Positions 16,081 to 24,240 of a stretch of 29,824 nt of DNA are shown here, one piece after another. The stretch is taken from contig CAMMCS010000004.1 in NCBI GenBank assembly GCA_946494635.1, forward strand, positions 1 through 29,824, read 5' to 3'. Both the position numbers and the translations under genes were made by a program. Position 1 is the stretch's first letter. Every line of letters starts with the position of its first letter. The stretch is from an uncultured Oscillibacter sp. (GTDB taxonomy: Bacteria > Bacillota > Clostridia > Oscillospirales > Oscillospiraceae). The notes under the pieces are model-generated. The model worked only from the letters and a program-made list of their open reading frames with translations, was not told the origin of the DNA and did not search any database.

Positions 16081-16115
16081 CGGGCAGCCCACCGGACCCC
16101 CCGGCGGCCTGCCCG
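16081..16115 (-). repeat. GC-rich hairpin downstream of the esterase gene
   Basis: CGGGCAG pairs with CTGCCCG, and an inner 7-bp stem (CCGCCGG/CCGGTGG) is fully paired, with one G-U, only in the minus-strand RNA. No T-run follows. It may protect the 3' end of the esterase mRNA or help termination by another factor. Confidence 0.45.
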
Positions 16116-16265
16116 TATTGGTTTGGAGTTCTGCCTGAGAGAATGCCGCGGCTGTGCCGGATCCCGGCGGACGCCCCGCAGGAGAGACGGGAAACCCGCC
16201 AAAGCCCGGCCGCCGTCGGCGCCGCCTTCCCGCGGCGGCCCCAGGGGGCGCCGGAAAGGGGGCAA

Positions 16266-18071
16266 TCAGGTGCCGGACCAGGAGACGGCCCCGGTGGACC
16301 GGTCTTTCCGCAGCCCGCTGAAAAACTCCCGCCAGATCCGCCAGCTCATCTCCGGCATGGTGGCGTGGGGCAGATCCCGGACCCAGCTGTACCGGAGCAT
16401 GGGACGGCCCTGCTTGTCGTAAAACAGGTCGTTCCAGCGGCCCTGTGCCCGCCAGCCCTCCTGGAAGGAGGCCGGCGGGGGCCCCTCCATGCGGTTGCGC
16501 TGCCACCACAGGCGGATGCTGCGGGCGGGGGTGTTGTCCCCCTCCGGCAGGTGGGGGAACAGCCACGGCTCCCGCTGCCCCACAAACATCCACACCGGCA
16601 CCTCCTGCCGGGGATCCTGCACCAGCTGCGGATTTTTCAGAAGGGTCCTGTCGTGCTCGTCAAACAGCACGCCGGAGCAGGGGGCGATGGCGGTGAACAG
16701 CTCCGGCAGGGCCATGCCCAGGTACTGGGTCATCATGGAGCCCCAGGAGTGCCCGGTGGCAAAGACCCGCTCCTCATCCACCGCGTAGCGGGATTTGACA
16801 TCCGCCAGCATGTGGCGGAAGAAGGCGATCTCGTCAGGAAGGCCGGGCTTTCCGAAGATGTTCCAGGCGGGGAGCTGGGTGTTTTCAAATTTGCAGGCCT
16901 CGTTTTCCCCCTCGCCGTTGATGCAGTCGTAGGGGCCGGTGGCGGCGATGACCAGGAACCCCTCCTGCTCGGCCACCCGGTCCCAGCCGGAGTTGCCCAG
17001 GTAGATCTCGCCGGAGCAGGTGTAGCCGTGGGAGGCGAACACCACCGGCACGGGGAGCTCCGGGTGCTGGCGGACCTGCCGGGGCACATAGACGTACCAC
17101 TCCCGCATCCAGCCGCCCACCAGTTCATAGTGGTATTCACAGCCCAGGTCCCGGACGGGATCTGCCGCCATGCGAAGGCTGCCGCCGGGCTCGCTCATCC
17201 AGCGGCGGACGCCGCAGAGAAAGTCCTTCCAGATCCGCCGGTTCAGACCCGCGCCGAAGGACGCGCCCCCGCCGGGGATCAGGCTGCTCCAGACCCGATG
17301 GGCCTCCCGGTCCTGGTCCACAGGGTCCGCGGGATCCCGGGAGCGGACATAGGCCGTGGTGTCCCGGTCGATCTGGCCGGATCGGTCGGCGCCGCAGGCG
17401 GCCCGCCAGTAATCCAGGTCCGCCTGGTTTCGGCAGGACGCCTCCGTCCGGATCAGCCAGACCGGCAGGGGGACCTGGCCCTTCCGGATGCCCAGACGGT
17501 GTGCCGGGTCCTCAAAGCCGTCCAGGTTCAGGCACCAGTCGTCCCCGGCCCGGAGGCGGTAGTCCTCCGCCACCGGGCCGCCGCCCACACAGGCCATGCC
17601 GGCATAGAAGGCGGGATCGTTCATGGCGGCCATCTGGGCCAGGACCGCGCCGTCCCCATAACCCGCCAGGTAATAGCGGGACTCATGGACGCAGAACAGA
17701 TCCCTGCGGGTGAAGTCCAGGCAGGCGGCGCGGATGTAGGCCACGTCGCCGTCCCCGGTGCCGTAGGGCTCCTGCTGGTTCCAGCCGGAGGGGCCGCTCT
17801 CCAGCACGCAGAGGATCAGCTTCTCCTTCCGCTCCTCCGTGTCGGCGAGATTTTTCCACCCGCTCTCCTCCAGAAACGTCTCCGCGGAGACGCCGGAGGG
17901 CGGCAGCAGCACCACGCCGGAGGTGGAGGCCATGGCGTGCTCCGGTACATAGTAGAGGACGCGCCGCTCCGCGCCCGGGACGCTAACCGTGCGGGTGATG
18001 GTCCCCTGCCAGGTGGGCTCCATGGGGTGCAGCGGGTCAATGTGTTCGCGGTGGATAAAGGGTTCGCTCAT
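16266..18071 (-). CDS. PHB-depolymerase-like esterase with duplicated hydrolase modules (paralogue 1)
   Basis: A 601-residue alpha/beta-hydrolase of the polyhydroxybutyrate depolymerase / feruloyl esterase type. The C-terminal half (about 315-600) is active-looking: HGYTCSGEIY near 348, nucleophile elbow GHSWGS with S442, and the PHAT histidine near 569. The N-terminal half (about 35-240) has the same layout (LLPPSGVSAETFL, then SGW), but its elbow reads GYGDG, with glycine where the serine should be. It therefore looks like a fused, inactive duplicate. There is no signal peptide, so it is probably cytoplasmic. ATG at 18071 was chosen because AAGGAG is 10 bases away; a GTG 9 bases earlier sits on that site. 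It follows its paralogue by 26 bases. A role in cleaving acyl groups from imported sugars is inferred from the operon. Confidence 0.85.
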   Translation of the reverse strand: MSEPFIHREHIDPLHPMEPTWQGTITRTVSVPGAERRVLYYVPEHAMASTSGVVLLPPSGVSAETFLEESGWKNLADTEERKEKLILCVLESGPSGWNQQEPYGTGDGDVAYIRAACLDFTRRDLFCVHESRYYLAGYGDGAVLAQMAAMNDPAFYAGMACVGGGPVAEDYRLRAGDDWCLNLDGFEDPAHRLGIRKGQVPLPVWLIRTEASCRNQADLDYWRAACGADRSGQIDRDTTAYVRSRDPADPVDQDREAHRVWSSLIPGGGASFGAGLNRRIWKDFLCGVRRWMSEPGGSLRMAADPVRDLGCEYHYELVGGWMREWYVYVPRQVRQHPELPVPVVFASHGYTCSGEIYLGNSGWDRVAEQEGFLVIAATGPYDCINGEGENEACKFENTQLPAWNIFGKPGLPDEIAFFRHMLADVKSRYAVDEERVFATGHSWGSMMTQYLGMALPELFTAIAPCSGVLFDEHDRTLLKNPQLVQDPRQEVPVWMFVGQREPWLFPHLPEGDNTPARSIRLWWQRNRMEGPPPASFQEGWRAQGRWNDLFYDKQGRPMLRYSWVRDLPHATMPEMSWRIWREFFSGLRKDRSTGAVSWSGT

Positions 18072-18097
18072 AGGGATCACGCTCCTTTTTGACGGCG

Positions 18098-19909
18098 TCA
18101 GCCCAGATAAGTCAGCTTTCCGTCAGCCTCCCGGCGGAACTTGGAGAAGAACTCCTCCCAGATCCGGAAAGACATCTCGATGTTGGTGGCGTGGGGGAAC
18201 TGATCGATCCAGGTGTAGCGGACCATGGGCACGCCGTCCTTTTTATAGACGATGTCGTGCCAGCGGTCGCGGAAGACACTCCACCCGTCGTCAAAGCACT
18301 CCGGCGGCGGGCCGGGGATGTTGTTGAGCTTCCACCAGAACTGGATGCTCCTGCCGGTGATGTTGTCCGCTTCCGGCTGGTGGGGCAGCAGCCAGGGCTC
18401 CTTCTCGCCGCCGAACATCCACACAGGCAGATCCACCTGGGCCCTGGCGGCGGTCTGAGGCGCGGTGGTGAGGGTCGCGTACATGTCATGGAACAGCACG
18501 CCGGAGCAGGGGGCGGCGCCGGCGAACAGCTCCGGTAAAAAGGCGGCCAGGTACTGGGTCATCATGGAGCCCATGGAGTGGCCAGTCACGAAGACCCGGC
18601 CCGGATCCACGGCATAGCGGGACATGGCGTCCGTCAGCATGTGTTTGAAGTACACGGCCTCGTCCGGGCGGTCCGGGTTCAGGTCGATGTTCCACGCGGG
18701 CAGGGGGGCGTTGAACTCCTCCCGGCCGGCGGTCTTGCTGCTGCCGCCCTTCCGGGCCCCGTAGACGGCGCTGGGGCAGATGACGATGAACCCGTACCGG
18801 TCCGCCACCCGGTTCCAGCCGGAGTTGCCCATGTAGATCTCGCCGGAGCAGCTGTAGCCGTGGCAGGCGAACACCAGGGGGGCCGGCGTCTCCGGCGCCT
18901 CGCGGACCTGCCGGGGCAGGTAGACGTACCACTCCCGCATCCAGCCGCCCACGGACTCGTAGTGATACTCGCAGTCCAGCCGGCGGATGGGATCCTCCGT
19001 CAGGCGGAGGCTGCCGCCAGGCTCGCTCATCCAGCGGCGGACGGGGTACAGGAAGTCCTTCCAGATCATCCGGTTCAGCCGGTTGCCCAGGTCGGCCAGC
19101 GGATCCGGGTAGGAGCCCACCCACACCCGGTGGGCGGCCTTGTCCTGGTCAATGGGATAGGCGGTGTCCTTGGAGCGGACGAAGGAGAGGATGTGGCGGT
19201 CCCGGCGGCGGGGGGCGTCCTCCGTGCCGGCGGCGGCGCGCCAGTAGCGGATCTCCGGCCGCTGGGCCAGCTGTTCCGCGGGCTCCTCGCCGATCAGAAA
19301 GACCGGCACCGGGATGGTGCAGCGGGGGATGTTCAGCCCGTCCGTGTCCTCGAAGAGGCCCAGGTCCACCGCGAAGCTGGCCCCGGTCTCCTGGAGATAG
19401 CCCTGGTCCAGAGGGGCGCTGCCCACAGCGGCCACGCCCGCGTAGACCGCGGGATTCTCCGCCGCGGCCTTCTGGGCGATGACGCCGCCGTCGCCGTAGC
19501 CCACCAGATAGAACTTGGCCTCGTGGGCGCCGTAGATCAGCCGCTCGTTGCCCAGGTCAAAGGCGGCCTGGAGATAGGCGGTTTCGCCGCCGGGGGCGGC
19601 CAGGGGCTCGCCCGTCCGCCAGGCGCCGTTTTCGGCCTCCAGGAAGAATACGATGAACCGCTCCTTGCACTCCTCCGTCTGGGCCAGCTCCACCCAGTTG
19701 CTGCGCTGGGCCATCTCCTGGGCGGAGACGCCGCTGGGCGGCAGCACGAACACGCCGGCGGTGGCGGGGCCCACATCGTCGGGGACAAAGGTCAGCATCC
19801 GCCGCCCCGCCGCCGTCTCGTCAAAGAAACCGGCGTTGATGGGCTTGATGGGGTCGGCAGGGTCCACGGCGGGGCGGTGAATGGGTTTGATACCCTTGAT
19901 CTCATCCAT
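18098..19909 (-). CDS. PHB-depolymerase-like esterase with duplicated hydrolase modules (paralogue 2)
   Basis: A 603-residue paralogue of the following gene. Both share the unusual core RRWMSEPGGSLR (about 291-302), the shared WMREWYVY (323-330), SCSGEIYMGNSGW (353-365) and RYAVDPGRVF (431-440). The nucleophile is S445 in GHSMGSMMTQY; PHAT lies near the C-terminus. As in its neighbour, the N-terminal half has a hydrolase layout (VFVLPPSGVSAQEM) with the elbow reduced to GYGDG (137-141), so only the second half should be catalytic. No signal peptide. The start ATG has AAGGAAGG 8 bases upstream. It begins 40 bases after the SemiSWEET-like gene. Two diverged copies side by side suggest two related ester substrates. 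Confidence 0.85.
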   Translation of the reverse strand: MDEIKGIKPIHRPAVDPADPIKPINAGFFDETAAGRRMLTFVPDDVGPATAGVFVLPPSGVSAQEMAQRSNWVELAQTEECKERFIVFFLEAENGAWRTGEPLAAPGGETAYLQAAFDLGNERLIYGAHEAKFYLVGYGDGGVIAQKAAAENPAVYAGVAAVGSAPLDQGYLQETGASFAVDLGLFEDTDGLNIPRCTIPVPVFLIGEEPAEQLAQRPEIRYWRAAAGTEDAPRRRDRHILSFVRSKDTAYPIDQDKAAHRVWVGSYPDPLADLGNRLNRMIWKDFLYPVRRWMSEPGGSLRLTEDPIRRLDCEYHYESVGGWMREWYVYLPRQVREAPETPAPLVFACHGYSCSGEIYMGNSGWNRVADRYGFIVICPSAVYGARKGGSSKTAGREEFNAPLPAWNIDLNPDRPDEAVYFKHMLTDAMSRYAVDPGRVFVTGHSMGSMMTQYLAAFLPELFAGAAPCSGVLFHDMYATLTTAPQTAARAQVDLPVWMFGGEKEPWLLPHQPEADNITGRSIQFWWKLNNIPGPPPECFDDGWSVFRDRWHDIVYKKDGVPMVRYTWIDQFPHATNIEMSFRIWEEFFSKFRREADGKLTYLG

Positions 19910-19949
19910 GGGGAGAACCTTCCTTTCTGTTTGTCGGTGGGACGCAGCG

Positions 19950-20237
19950 TCAGCTGGCGGCCGATAATTTGTCCAGTTTATAATTGCGCATATACAGGAT
20001 CAGGTTTGCACCAACCATTACGGTATTAAAAACATAGAAGAACAGTACATACCACTTGAAAGAGGGGGCCAGAAGTTTTCCAATGATTCCCCAGATATAT
20101 CCGGTAAAAATCAACAGCAGAAAAGGAAGACTGGTTCCCTTGGTGGTGCGGGAGCGATACGCTTTTATAACCGTCAGGGGCCAGGAGACACCGAAGCTGA
20201 CGATCATAAAGATTTCAAACAGCTCTGTAAGTTCCAT
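19950..20237 (-). CDS. SemiSWEET / PQ-loop-like small membrane protein
   Basis: A 95-residue protein with three predicted helices (about 5-25, 36-56, 62-84). The first ends in SWPLTVIKAYRSRTTKGTSL, close to the P-x-V-I-K...R...TKG-S pattern of SemiSWEET/PQ-loop proteins, which act as dimeric sugar facilitators. ATG at 20237 was chosen because GGAGG is 7 bases upstream. A longer reading frame would run through the hairpin at 20271-20303. It sits between a sugar ABC importer and two esterases on the same strand. A role in moving a sugar or breakdown product across the membrane, perhaps efflux, is inferred. A regulatory or accessory membrane role is the alternative. Confidence 0.75.
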   Translation of the reverse strand: MELTELFEIFMIVSFGVSWPLTVIKAYRSRTTKGTSLPFLLLIFTGYIWGIIGKLLAPSFKWYVLFFYVFNTVMVGANLILYMRNYKLDKLSAAS

Positions 20238-20270
20238 CGGAAAACCTCCGGCTATTGCTGCGGGCAAAAT

Positions 20271-20303
20271 ATGGCCCGGAATGGCCTCGCCATTCCGGGC
20301 CAT
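20271..20303 (-). terminator. Strong intercistronic hairpin, possible partial terminator
   Basis: A perfect 15-bp stem (ATGGCCCGGAATGGC / GCCATTCCGGGCCAT, loop of 3) lies about 40 bases after the binding-protein gene. On the minus strand it is followed by ATATTTTG, a weak T-run. It probably ends part of the transcripts, or protects the binding-protein mRNA from 3' decay, giving that gene higher expression than the SemiSWEET and esterase genes. Confidence 0.65.
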
Positions 20304-20342
20304 GCCCTGTGATAAAATAGGGGGAGCTTATGGCGCTGACGA

Positions 20343-21323
20343 TCAGGTGAGATATTCGTCCACGTTGCTGGCGTCCACCGCGATGGTGTTGATGTAAATG
20401 TTGTGCTCCGGGGTGCCGCCGGACCGGTAGGTCTCGATGGCTTCCATGGTCTTGTCACACATGTCCTCGATGTCCTGCTTCACGGTCATGGTCAGCTGGC
20501 CGCTCTTCACAAGCTCCATGGCGGGCACTTCACCATCAATGGAGCAGATGACCTTGCTGGAGGGATCCAGCTGAGCGGCATTGATGGCATTGATAACACC
20601 ATAGATGGACTTGTCGTTGTGGGAGATGACGCCGTCAAAGTCGTCGCCATAGACCTGGATCAGGTCCTCCATCAGCTTCTGAGCTGCAGCGGTAGTATTC
20701 TGATACTCCATGGTGGTCAGAATGTCGTCCTCGCGGCCGGCATCAGCAATGGCGGCCAAAGTGCCCTCGTCACGCTGGGCGGCAACATAGCTGCCGGGCG
20801 TGAAGCGCAGATAGATGAATTTTTTGCCGGGCTCCAGATGCTCCAGCAGATACTGGGTCTCCTGATAGGCCAGGTCGTAGTCGTTCGTGCCGATGTAAGT
20901 AAAGTCGCCGCTGCCCTCCTCCAGGCCGACACTGACGGTCAGGACGGGGATTCCGGCCTCGTTGCATTCCTGGACCTTGGAGATTACAGACTCTTTATCC
21001 TGAGGGAGAATGATGACCATGTCCACACCTCTGGACAGGGCGTCCTCGATCTGCGTTACCTGCTCGGCGGAGTCGCTGGCACCGTTGTAGCTGGTGAACT
21101 CGATATCGCCCGCGGCCTCACAACGGGCCTGGATGCCGTCGCGAATGTTTGCCAGGAAGTCGTCTGCATCATCACGATTGAAGTAGGCAATGCGGTACTT
21201 TTCAGAGGACTCCTCTTCACCACCGGCGGGGGTTTCTTCATCAGAGCCTGAGGGACTGGTGCTGCACGCGGCCAGAGACAAAGCCATCGCGAGGGACAAG
21301 AAAAGTGCTAAAAATTTTTTCAT
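20343..21323 (-). CDS. Sugar ABC transporter substrate-binding lipoprotein (RbsB-like)
   Basis: A 326-residue periplasmic-binding-protein-like domain of the ribose/galactose type. A lipoprotein signal peptide (MKKFLALFLS to LSLAAC) places lipidated C20 at the mature N-terminus, followed by an acidic, Ser/Gly-rich linker. The domain then opens YRIAYFNRDDADDFLANI and contains the hinge-region signature DGVISHNDKSIYGVINAI and ICSIDGE, as in RbsB/XylF relatives. GGAGGA lies 8 bases before ATG. It follows the permease gene and would deliver a monosaccharide or polyol. The ligand cannot be told; the neighbouring inositol-dehydrogenase-like gene makes a polyol plausible. Confidence 0.93.
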   Translation of the reverse strand: MKKFLALFLSLAMALSLAACSTSPSGSDEETPAGGEEESSEKYRIAYFNRDDADDFLANIRDGIQARCEAAGDIEFTSYNGASDSAEQVTQIEDALSRGVDMVIILPQDKESVISKVQECNEAGIPVLTVSVGLEEGSGDFTYIGTNDYDLAYQETQYLLEHLEPGKKFIYLRFTPGSYVAAQRDEGTLAAIADAGREDDILTTMEYQNTTAAAQKLMEDLIQVYGDDFDGVISHNDKSIYGVINAINAAQLDPSSKVICSIDGEVPAMELVKSGQLTMTVKQDIEDMCDKTMEAIETYRSGGTPEHNIYINTIAVDASNVDEYLT

Positions 21324-21407
21324 GTTCGTGTTCCTCCAATTTCTTCCTTAATATTTTGCTCCGCACAGGCGGTATGCAACGGAATGTCCAAAAGCGTTTT
21401 AAGGCTG

Positions 21408-22397
21408 TTACTTGGCGCTGCCCTTTACCATGGCTTCCTTAGTCTTCATATCAATGATGACGGCAATAACAATCAGAATACCCTTGATGATAAACTGCCA
21501 GGCAGAGCTGAGACCGCGGAGATTCATGATGTTGTTCAGAAGACCGACGATCAGGACGCCGATGAAGGAGCCAACCGCACCGCCGGAGCCGCCGCTCAGA
21601 GAGGCGCCGCCGATGTTTACACCGGTGATGGCATCAAAGCCATAGCCTGTGCCGGGATTCGGCTGACCGACGCCCAGACGGGACATGAAAACAATAGCGG
21701 CGAGGCCGCACAGCAGGCCGTCCATGATGTACACGATGAGGATTACGCGCTTGGCGCGAATACCGGAGGCAATTGCGGCCTGGCGGTTTCCGCCCACAGC
21801 GATGGCATGCCGCCCGAAGATCATTTTCCGCAGGATCACCCAGGTGACGGCCATGCAGGCAAACATGATGATAATGGGAACGGGAATCCCAAAGAAGAAA
21901 CCCTGGCCGATGAGCGTGTAGCTGGTACCCATCGTGCCTGGAATGCTGCGCCCGCCAGTGATCAGCAGCGTCATGCCTTGGCAGAAAGAACTGATGGCCA
22001 GGCCAACGATAAAGGGCGGAAGATTGAAGTGGGTGACCAGGAAACCATAGGCTACGCCCAGAAGAGCGCCGATCATTAAACTCAGCAGTACCGTAATCAA
22101 AAGATTTCCGCCCAACGCCACATAAATAAGACAGGAGGCGCAGCCTACAAGAGCCAGCATCATGTCATAGGCAATATTGATGCAGCCGACCACCATGACG
22201 AATGTGGTACCGAATGCGATGATGAGCAGATAGGAGTTCTGCCGGATCACGTTGAGCATATTGTCCAATGTCAGAAATTGAGGAGATGCGATGGTACCAA
22301 TGATCAGCACCAAGGCCAGGATGGAAAAGGTACCATATTTGCTGTACAGTTCTGCAAAGCTTTTCTTTTGCTTCACGACTTCTTTCTTTTCACTCAT
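21408..22397 (-). CDS. Sugar ABC transporter permease (RbsC-like)
   Basis: A 329-residue membrane permease of the RbsC/XylH/MglC family with about 8-10 helices. It starts with a basic cytoplasmic leader (MSEKKEVVKQKKSF). Typical segments are TLDNMLNVIRQNSYLLIIAFG, VVGCINIAYDMMLALVG, GGNRQAAIASGI (the conserved GGN-x-x-A-A-x-x-S-G-I loop that contacts the ATPase) and GVNIGGASLSGGSGG. The start ATG has AGGGGGA 8 bases upstream. It lies 14 bases after the ATPase gene and 84 bases before the binding-protein gene. It forms the importer channel of this operon. Confidence 0.95.
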   Translation of the reverse strand: MSEKKEVVKQKKSFAELYSKYGTFSILALVLIIGTIASPQFLTLDNMLNVIRQNSYLLIIAFGTTFVMVVGCINIAYDMMLALVGCASCLIYVALGGNLLITVLLSLMIGALLGVAYGFLVTHFNLPPFIVGLAISSFCQGMTLLITGGRSIPGTMGTSYTLIGQGFFFGIPVPIIIMFACMAVTWVILRKMIFGRHAIAVGGNRQAAIASGIRAKRVILIVYIMDGLLCGLAAIVFMSRLGVGQPNPGTGYGFDAITGVNIGGASLSGGSGGAVGSFIGVLIVGLLNNIMNLRGLSSAWQFIIKGILIVIAVIIDMKTKEAMVKGSAK

Positions 22398-22411
22398 TTT
22401 TTAGATCCCCC

Positions 22412-23923
22412 TCATCGATGTTGCGGCGTGGAAGCAACCGCCAAACGCATAACCGCTTCCTGCGAGGCCTCTGCACGCAGCAGCTCGCCCGTGACATATC
22501 CCTCGTGCATGACGATGATCCGGTCGCTCATGCCCAGGACCTCCGGCATTTCAGAGGAGATCATGACAACGCCGTAGCCTCTGGCTGCAAAGTCGCACAT
22601 GAGCTGGTGGATCTCCCGCTTGGCGCCCACATCGATGCCGCGGGTGGGCTCATCCAGGATCAAAACTTTCAGATCCATCAGCATCAGGCGGCTGAGGATG
22701 ACCTTCTGCTGGTTGCCGCCGGAGAGGTTGCGGATGGGCTGATTCATGGTAGCATATTTGGCCGCCATGCTGTCAACAGATGCTTTCGCCGCCGCCAGTT
22801 CCGCCTTTTCGTCGATGATGAAGCCCTTGACATATTTGCGGATGGAGGCGATGGAGGCGTTTTCCTTCACGCTGGCGGCGGGGATGATGCCCTCGCCCCG
22901 CCGATCCTCCGTCACCATCCCGATGCCGTTGGCAAAGGCGTCGGTGGTATCCCGGATGCGCTTCTTCTCCCCATCAATATAGATCTCGCCGGAATCCGCC
23001 GGCTCCAGGCCGAAGACCGCCCGCATCACCTCGCTGCGCCCGGCGCCCACCAGGCCCGCAAAGCCCAGGATCTCACCCCGGTGGAGCTGGAAGCTGATGT
23101 CATGGTATTTGCCCCGTTTGCTGAGATCCTTGACTTCCAGAACCACCTCGCCGGGCGGGGTCTGGTTTACGGGGTACAGATCCGTGATCTGGCGGCCCAC
23201 CATCAGGGTGATCAGCTTGTCGATATCGAAGTTGGAGGCCGGGCCCGTCTCAATGCCCTTGCCGTCCCGGATGACGGTGATGTCGTCCGCGATCTTGAAA
23301 ACCTCATCCATCTTGTGGGTGATGTAGATGATGCCGACGCCCCGGTCCCGCAGCTTGTTTACCTGCTCAAAGAGAATGTCCACCTCTTTGTCGGCGATGG
23401 AGGACGTGGGCTCATCCATAATCACCAGAGAGGCGTTCCGGCTGACTGCCTTGGCGATCTCCACCAGCTGCTGGCCGGACACGGGGAGCTGGCGCAGCTG
23501 CTGGGTGGCTCTGTAGGGAATGTTCATCTCGTCCAGAATCTCCTGGGCCCTCGTATTCATGAGCCTGTCGTCCACAATCCCCTTGGTCAGACGGGGCTCT
23601 CTCCCCAGGAAGATGTTCTCTGCCACCGTCATGATGCCGACGGGATTCAGCTCCTGGGCGATCATGGAGATGCCCATGTTGATGGTCTCCATAATGGACC
23701 GCTTGCCCACAGGGCTGCCCTTGTAGATCATCTCCCCGCCGTCCGCCACATACTCGCCGCTGATGACTTTCATCAGGGTCGACTTGCCGGCGCCGTTCTC
23801 ACCGACGATGACGTGCACACTGCCGGGGCGGACCCGCAGCGTCACGCCGTCCAGCGCCCGGACACCTGGGAAGATCTTCACGATGTCCTTCATTTCAAGA
23901 ACGTAATTCCCGGATTCTCCCAT
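22412..23923 (-). CDS. Sugar ABC transporter ATP-binding protein (RbsA-like)
   Basis: A 503-residue double ATPase of the RbsA/MglA family. The first half has Walker A GENGAGKST (41-49), signature-region LPVSGQQLVEIAKAV and Walker B LVIMDEPTSSI. The second half has the usual family variant GLVGAGRSEVMRAVFG in place of Walker A, then LSGGNQQKVILSRLM and LILDEPTRGIDVGAKREI. Everything expected of a working RbsA is present, unlike the second double ATPase at 14302-15846. It is the first gene of the importer operon. The ribosome binding site (AAAGGGGTG) is rather far from ATG, about 13 bases. Confidence 0.95.
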   Translation of the reverse strand: MGESGNYVLEMKDIVKIFPGVRALDGVTLRVRPGSVHVIVGENGAGKSTLMKVISGEYVADGGEMIYKGSPVGKRSIMETINMGISMIAQELNPVGIMTVAENIFLGREPRLTKGIVDDRLMNTRAQEILDEMNIPYRATQQLRQLPVSGQQLVEIAKAVSRNASLVIMDEPTSSIADKEVDILFEQVNKLRDRGVGIIYITHKMDEVFKIADDITVIRDGKGIETGPASNFDIDKLITLMVGRQITDLYPVNQTPPGEVVLEVKDLSKRGKYHDISFQLHRGEILGFAGLVGAGRSEVMRAVFGLEPADSGEIYIDGEKKRIRDTTDAFANGIGMVTEDRRGEGIIPAASVKENASIASIRKYVKGFIIDEKAELAAAKASVDSMAAKYATMNQPIRNLSGGNQQKVILSRLMLMDLKVLILDEPTRGIDVGAKREIHQLMCDFAARGYGVVMISSEMPEVLGMSDRIIVMHEGYVTGELLRAEASQEAVMRLAVASTPQHR

Positions 23924-24240
23924 AGAACGAACCGTTCACCCCTTTCTCCGCTCACCGCGGGGAAGAAGCTGCGCCCGAATCGGCTCCAGCTGCAATTTCC
24001 CCGGCGGGAGGGAATCTTGACATCTTTATCTAACCATGTTTCGGGAGATTCGGGTAGGTGGAAATTTTTCGGATTTGGAGTAAATTTTTCGTTTCTTTCT
24101 GTGCGTGATTGACAAATTAAATAACTTAAAATCAAAGAAACTGTACAAAATATACATAAAAATGGGGAGCGCAGATTGCGCTCCCCATTCGGGGAAAGGG
24201 CTCCGCCGGCCTCCTGAACCCCGCAGAAACAGGCCCGGAA
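23924..24240. other. Gene-free region upstream of the importer operon
   Basis: This 317-base gap holds the terminator of the dehydrogenase operon (24161-24189) and an AT-rich stretch (about 24050-24160) that must carry the promoter for the importer operon. I could not settle on a convincing -35/-10 pair on the minus strand. TTGTCA near 24108-24113 is a good -35 but lacks a matching -10. No coding region is apparent. Confidence 0.6.
24161..24189 (-). terminator. Terminator of the dehydrogenase/isomerase operon
   Basis: A perfect 13-bp stem (AATGGGGAGCGCA / TGCGCTCCCCATT, loop GAT) lies 51 bases after the dehydrogenase stop codon. On the minus strand it is followed by TTTATGTATATTTTG, a broken T-run. 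Confidence 0.75.

Larger units (their letters stand above)
15847..16265. other. Gene-free region between the esterase gene and the ATPase operon
   Basis: This 419-base stretch holds the promoter of the ATPase/two-component operon, an AT-only palindrome at 15948-15973, and a strong GC-rich hairpin at 16081-16115. I found no convincing coding region. No obvious intrinsic terminator follows the esterase gene that ends at 16266. Confidence 0.7.

Noticed and set aside
14065..16422. A very long plus-strand open frame (785 codons) opposite the ATPase and regulator genes
   Set aside because: It is antisense to well-identified genes, has no recognisable domain or ribosome binding site, and such frames arise readily opposite GC-rich genes. 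The same applies to long frames opposite 2203-3333, 3835-5376, 10129-11352, 16266-19909 and 22412-23923.
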